DNA of 5,906 nucleotides, from assembly GCA_007122815.1 (NCBI GenBank), contig SKSV01000125.1, positions 1 to 5,906 on the forward strand, in the 5' to 3' direction. Every line of letters starts with the position of its first letter. The stretch's first letter is position 1. This DNA is from Trueperaceae bacterium (GTDB lineage: Bacteria; Deinococcota; Deinococci; Deinococcales; Trueperaceae). Both the position numbers and the translations under genes were made by a program. This document shows positions 4,110-5,906 of the stretch, piece after piece. The notes under the pieces are model-generated. The model was not told the origin of the DNA and searched no databases. It worked only from the letters and a program-made list of their open reading frames with translations.

Positions 4110-5906
4110 CCGCGGTCCTCTGCAGCCACTCCACCTTCTCCTTCGGCAGCGGCGTGGCGAGCCCCACCACGCTGGTGCGGCGCGCCGCCGAGCTCGGCTT
4201 CGACACGCTCGCGCTCACCGACACGCTCAACGTCACCGGCGGCGCCGAGCTCTTCGCGAGCGCGCGCGAGCACGGGCTGCGCGCCCTGATCGGCGCCACC
4301 TTGCCGGTACGCGTCGAGGACGAGGTCTACCCGCTGGTGGCGATCGCCGCCTCGCGCGGCGGCTACGGCACCCTGAACGAGCTCATCACCCACGCCCACG
4401 CGCGCGAGCAGCGCGACGTCCCCTGGCCCGTGCTGCTCTCTCACACCAGCGACCTGCTCATCCTCACAGGCGGGCGCGACGGGCTGCCCGCCCGGCTGCT
4501 GGCCGCGCGGCGCGTGCGCGAGCTCGAGGACCGCATGCGCGAACTACGCGGCGCCTTCCCCGAGCGGCTGTTCGTGCAGCTCTTCCACGACCGCCTCCCC
4601 TGGGACGCGCGCCGTGCGCGGGTGTTGCGGCGCTTCGCCCAGAGCCTCGCCCTGCCCACCGTGGCCGCACCCGAGGTGCGCTTCGCCAGGTCCGAGGACT
4701 ACCGCCTCTACGACGCGCTGCTCTGCGCGCGTGAGGGGAACTCGGTGCAGCAACCGCACCCCGCGCGCCCGCGAAACAGCGCCGGCGCCATGCCCACACC
4801 GGAGGAGGCGGCGGCGCGCCTCCCCTTCCCGGAAGCGCTGCTGAACGCCAGGGCCGTAGCCGAGAGCGCCTACTTCGACCTGCTTCCCGAGCGCCTGATC
4901 ACCCCCGAGGCGCACGTGCCACACGGCCTCACACCCGACCAGCACCTAGAGCGCCGCTGCTTCGAGGCGCTGCTGCAGCGCTACGACAGCGAGTCGCTGG
5001 CCACGGCGCGCCGCAAGCTCGAGGAGGAACTCGCCACCGTGCGCGCGCTGGGGCTGGCCGAGTTCTTCCTGGTTGCCGCCGAGGTCACCGACCACTGCCG
5101 CGCGCACGGCATCCTCGCCGCCGGCCGCGGCAGCGCCGCCGCCTCCATCTGCTGCTACCTGCTCGGCATCACCTTCGTCGACCCCGTCAAGTACGACCTG
5201 CTCTTCGAGCGCTTCCTGCACACCGGCAAGGCCGCCATGCCCGACGTGGACATCGACATCTCGTCGGCGCGGCGCGAGGAGGTGATCGCCTGGGTGGAGG
5301 AGCGCTTCGGCGCCGCCACCGAGGCGATGGTCTGCAACAAGATCACGTACCGCATGCCCTCGGCGCTGCAGGACCTGGGGCGCGCGCTGGGGCTCCCACC
5401 CGAGTTGCGCACGCGCCTGTCGCGCGCGCTGGGCCGCGACTTCCGCCACATGTCACCGCGGCGCGCGCGCGAGGCGACCGTGGCCTTCGACGAGGTGCTC
5501 GGCGACGCCCCCGTCAAGGAGGTCCTGCTCGACCTGCTCTCGCACATGGAGAGTGCCCACACCCGTCACATAGCCCCGCACTCCGGCGGGGTGGTGCTCT
5601 CGCGCGAGCCGCTAACGCACTACGCGCCGCTCGAGCGCTCCTCCGGCGGCATCAAGATCGTGCAACTCGACAAGGACGACGCCGAGGCGCTGGGGCTCAT
5701 CAAGCTGGACTTGCTGGGCCTGCGCATGCTAGCCGCGCTCGAGCGCGCCCGCGAGGAGGTGTTCCGGCTCGAGGGCGTCTGGTTGGACCTCAACGACCTT
5801 CCCGACGACACGAGGGTGTGGGACCTGATCAGCGCCGGCGCCACGCTGGGGCTGTTCCAGGTGGAGAGCCCCAGCCAGACCCACACCTCCCGGGTGATGC
5901 GCGCGC
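4085..5906 (+). CDS. dnaE2: Error-prone DNA polymerase DnaE2, N-terminal 607 residues (partial)
   Basis: This is a C-family replicative-type polymerase specialised for mutagenic lesion bypass. The frame is open to the window edge; full DnaE2 is usually about 1,050-1,090 residues, so just over half is seen. An N-terminal PHP domain (about 10-200) starts LCSHSTFSFGSGVASP. Its metal sites look eroded: C13-S-H15 stands where active PHP domains have HxH, and T45-D46-T47 where they have TDH. The palm has GRGSAAAS (347-354), FVDPVKYDLLFERFL, and the catalytic pair in PDVDID (D387, D389). The third Asp is D542 in LIKLDLLGLR, preceded by HSGGVVLS and VQLDKDDAE. All three catalytic acids are present. 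The forms GRGSAAxS and NKITYRMPSA are closer to DnaE2 than to DnaE1, and the lexA-imuB context agrees. It starts at GTG 4085, overlapping the preceding gene by 25 bp. The finger and C-terminal domains are beyond the edge. Confidence 0.92.
   Translation, partial: MPLTPERLTAVLCSHSTFSFGSGVASPTTLVRRAAELGFDTLALTDTLNVTGGAELFASAREHGLRALIGATLPVRVEDEVYPLVAIAASRGGYGTLNELITHAHAREQRDVPWPVLLSHTSDLLILTGGRDGLPARLLAARRVRELEDRMRELRGAFPERLFVQLFHDRLPWDARRARVLRRFAQSLALPTVAAPEVRFARSEDYRLYDALLCAREGNSVQQPHPARPRNSAGAMPTPEEAAARLPFPEALLNARAVAESAYFDLLPERLITPEAHVPHGLTPDQHLERRCFEALLQRYDSESLATARRKLEEELATVRALGLAEFFLVAAEVTDHCRAHGILAAGRGSAAASICCYLLGITFVDPVKYDLLFERFLHTGKAAMPDVDIDISSARREEVIAWVEERFGAATEAMVCNKITYRMPSALQDLGRALGLPPELRTRLSRALGRDFRHMSPRRAREATVAFDEVLGDAPVKEVLLDLLSHMESAHTRHIAPHSGGVVLSREPLTHYAPLERSSGGIKIVQLDKDDAEALGLIKLDLLGLRMLAALERAREEVFRLEGVWLDLNDLPDDTRVWDLISAGATLGLFQVESPSQTHTSRVMRA

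Noticed and set aside
3391..4299. Reverse-strand open frame of 302 codons across imuB, DUF6504 and dnaE2
   Set aside because: It is Ser/Arg/Ala-rich with no motif, opposite three genes with good ribosome sites and conserved residues.

Overview
This 5.9 kb window comes from a high-GC bacterium. An SOS-type cassette in the order lexA, imuB, DUF6504, dnaE2, with no imuA-type gene in view, points to Deinococcota; Truepera-like is possible. This rests on remembered gene order and composition, not on a search. D. deserti, as I recall, carries a comparable lexA-imuY-dnaE2 operon. One start (at 454) also looks leaderless, which is common in that phylum.

Left part (1-1519): the 5' end of a glutamate-1-semialdehyde aminomutase gene (hemL) runs leftward out of the window. 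It diverges across 54 bp from a rightward gene for a soluble diguanylate cyclase. That enzyme joins a SnoaL-like sensory fold through a coiled coil to an intact GGEEF domain with an RxxD inhibitory site. Its stop codon lies in a 21-bp tandem repeat that duplicates the end of the reading frame, stop codon included.

Middle and right part (1520-5906): a strong-looking sigma-70 promoter (TTGACA, 17 bp, TATCGT) is followed at the predicted transcription start by three GTTAC repeats spaced exactly 10 bp apart. This is the best candidate operator for the LexA-like repressor encoded just downstream. After lexA come a 138-bp gap with small hairpins, a catalytically degenerate Y-family protein (ImuB), a small DUF6504-type protein, and a DnaE2-type polymerase cut off by the window edge. 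The last three are closely packed: a 37-bp gap between imuB and the small gene, then a 25-bp overlap with dnaE2.

How it should work (inference from known mutasomes): after DNA damage, RecA filaments trigger LexA self-cleavage at Ala85-Gly86. Repression is lifted, and ImuB recruits the error-prone polymerase DnaE2 to the clamp for lesion bypass. The usual ImuA partner is not seen between lexA and dnaE2. The DUF6504 protein occupies that slot and is the most interesting unexplained component.
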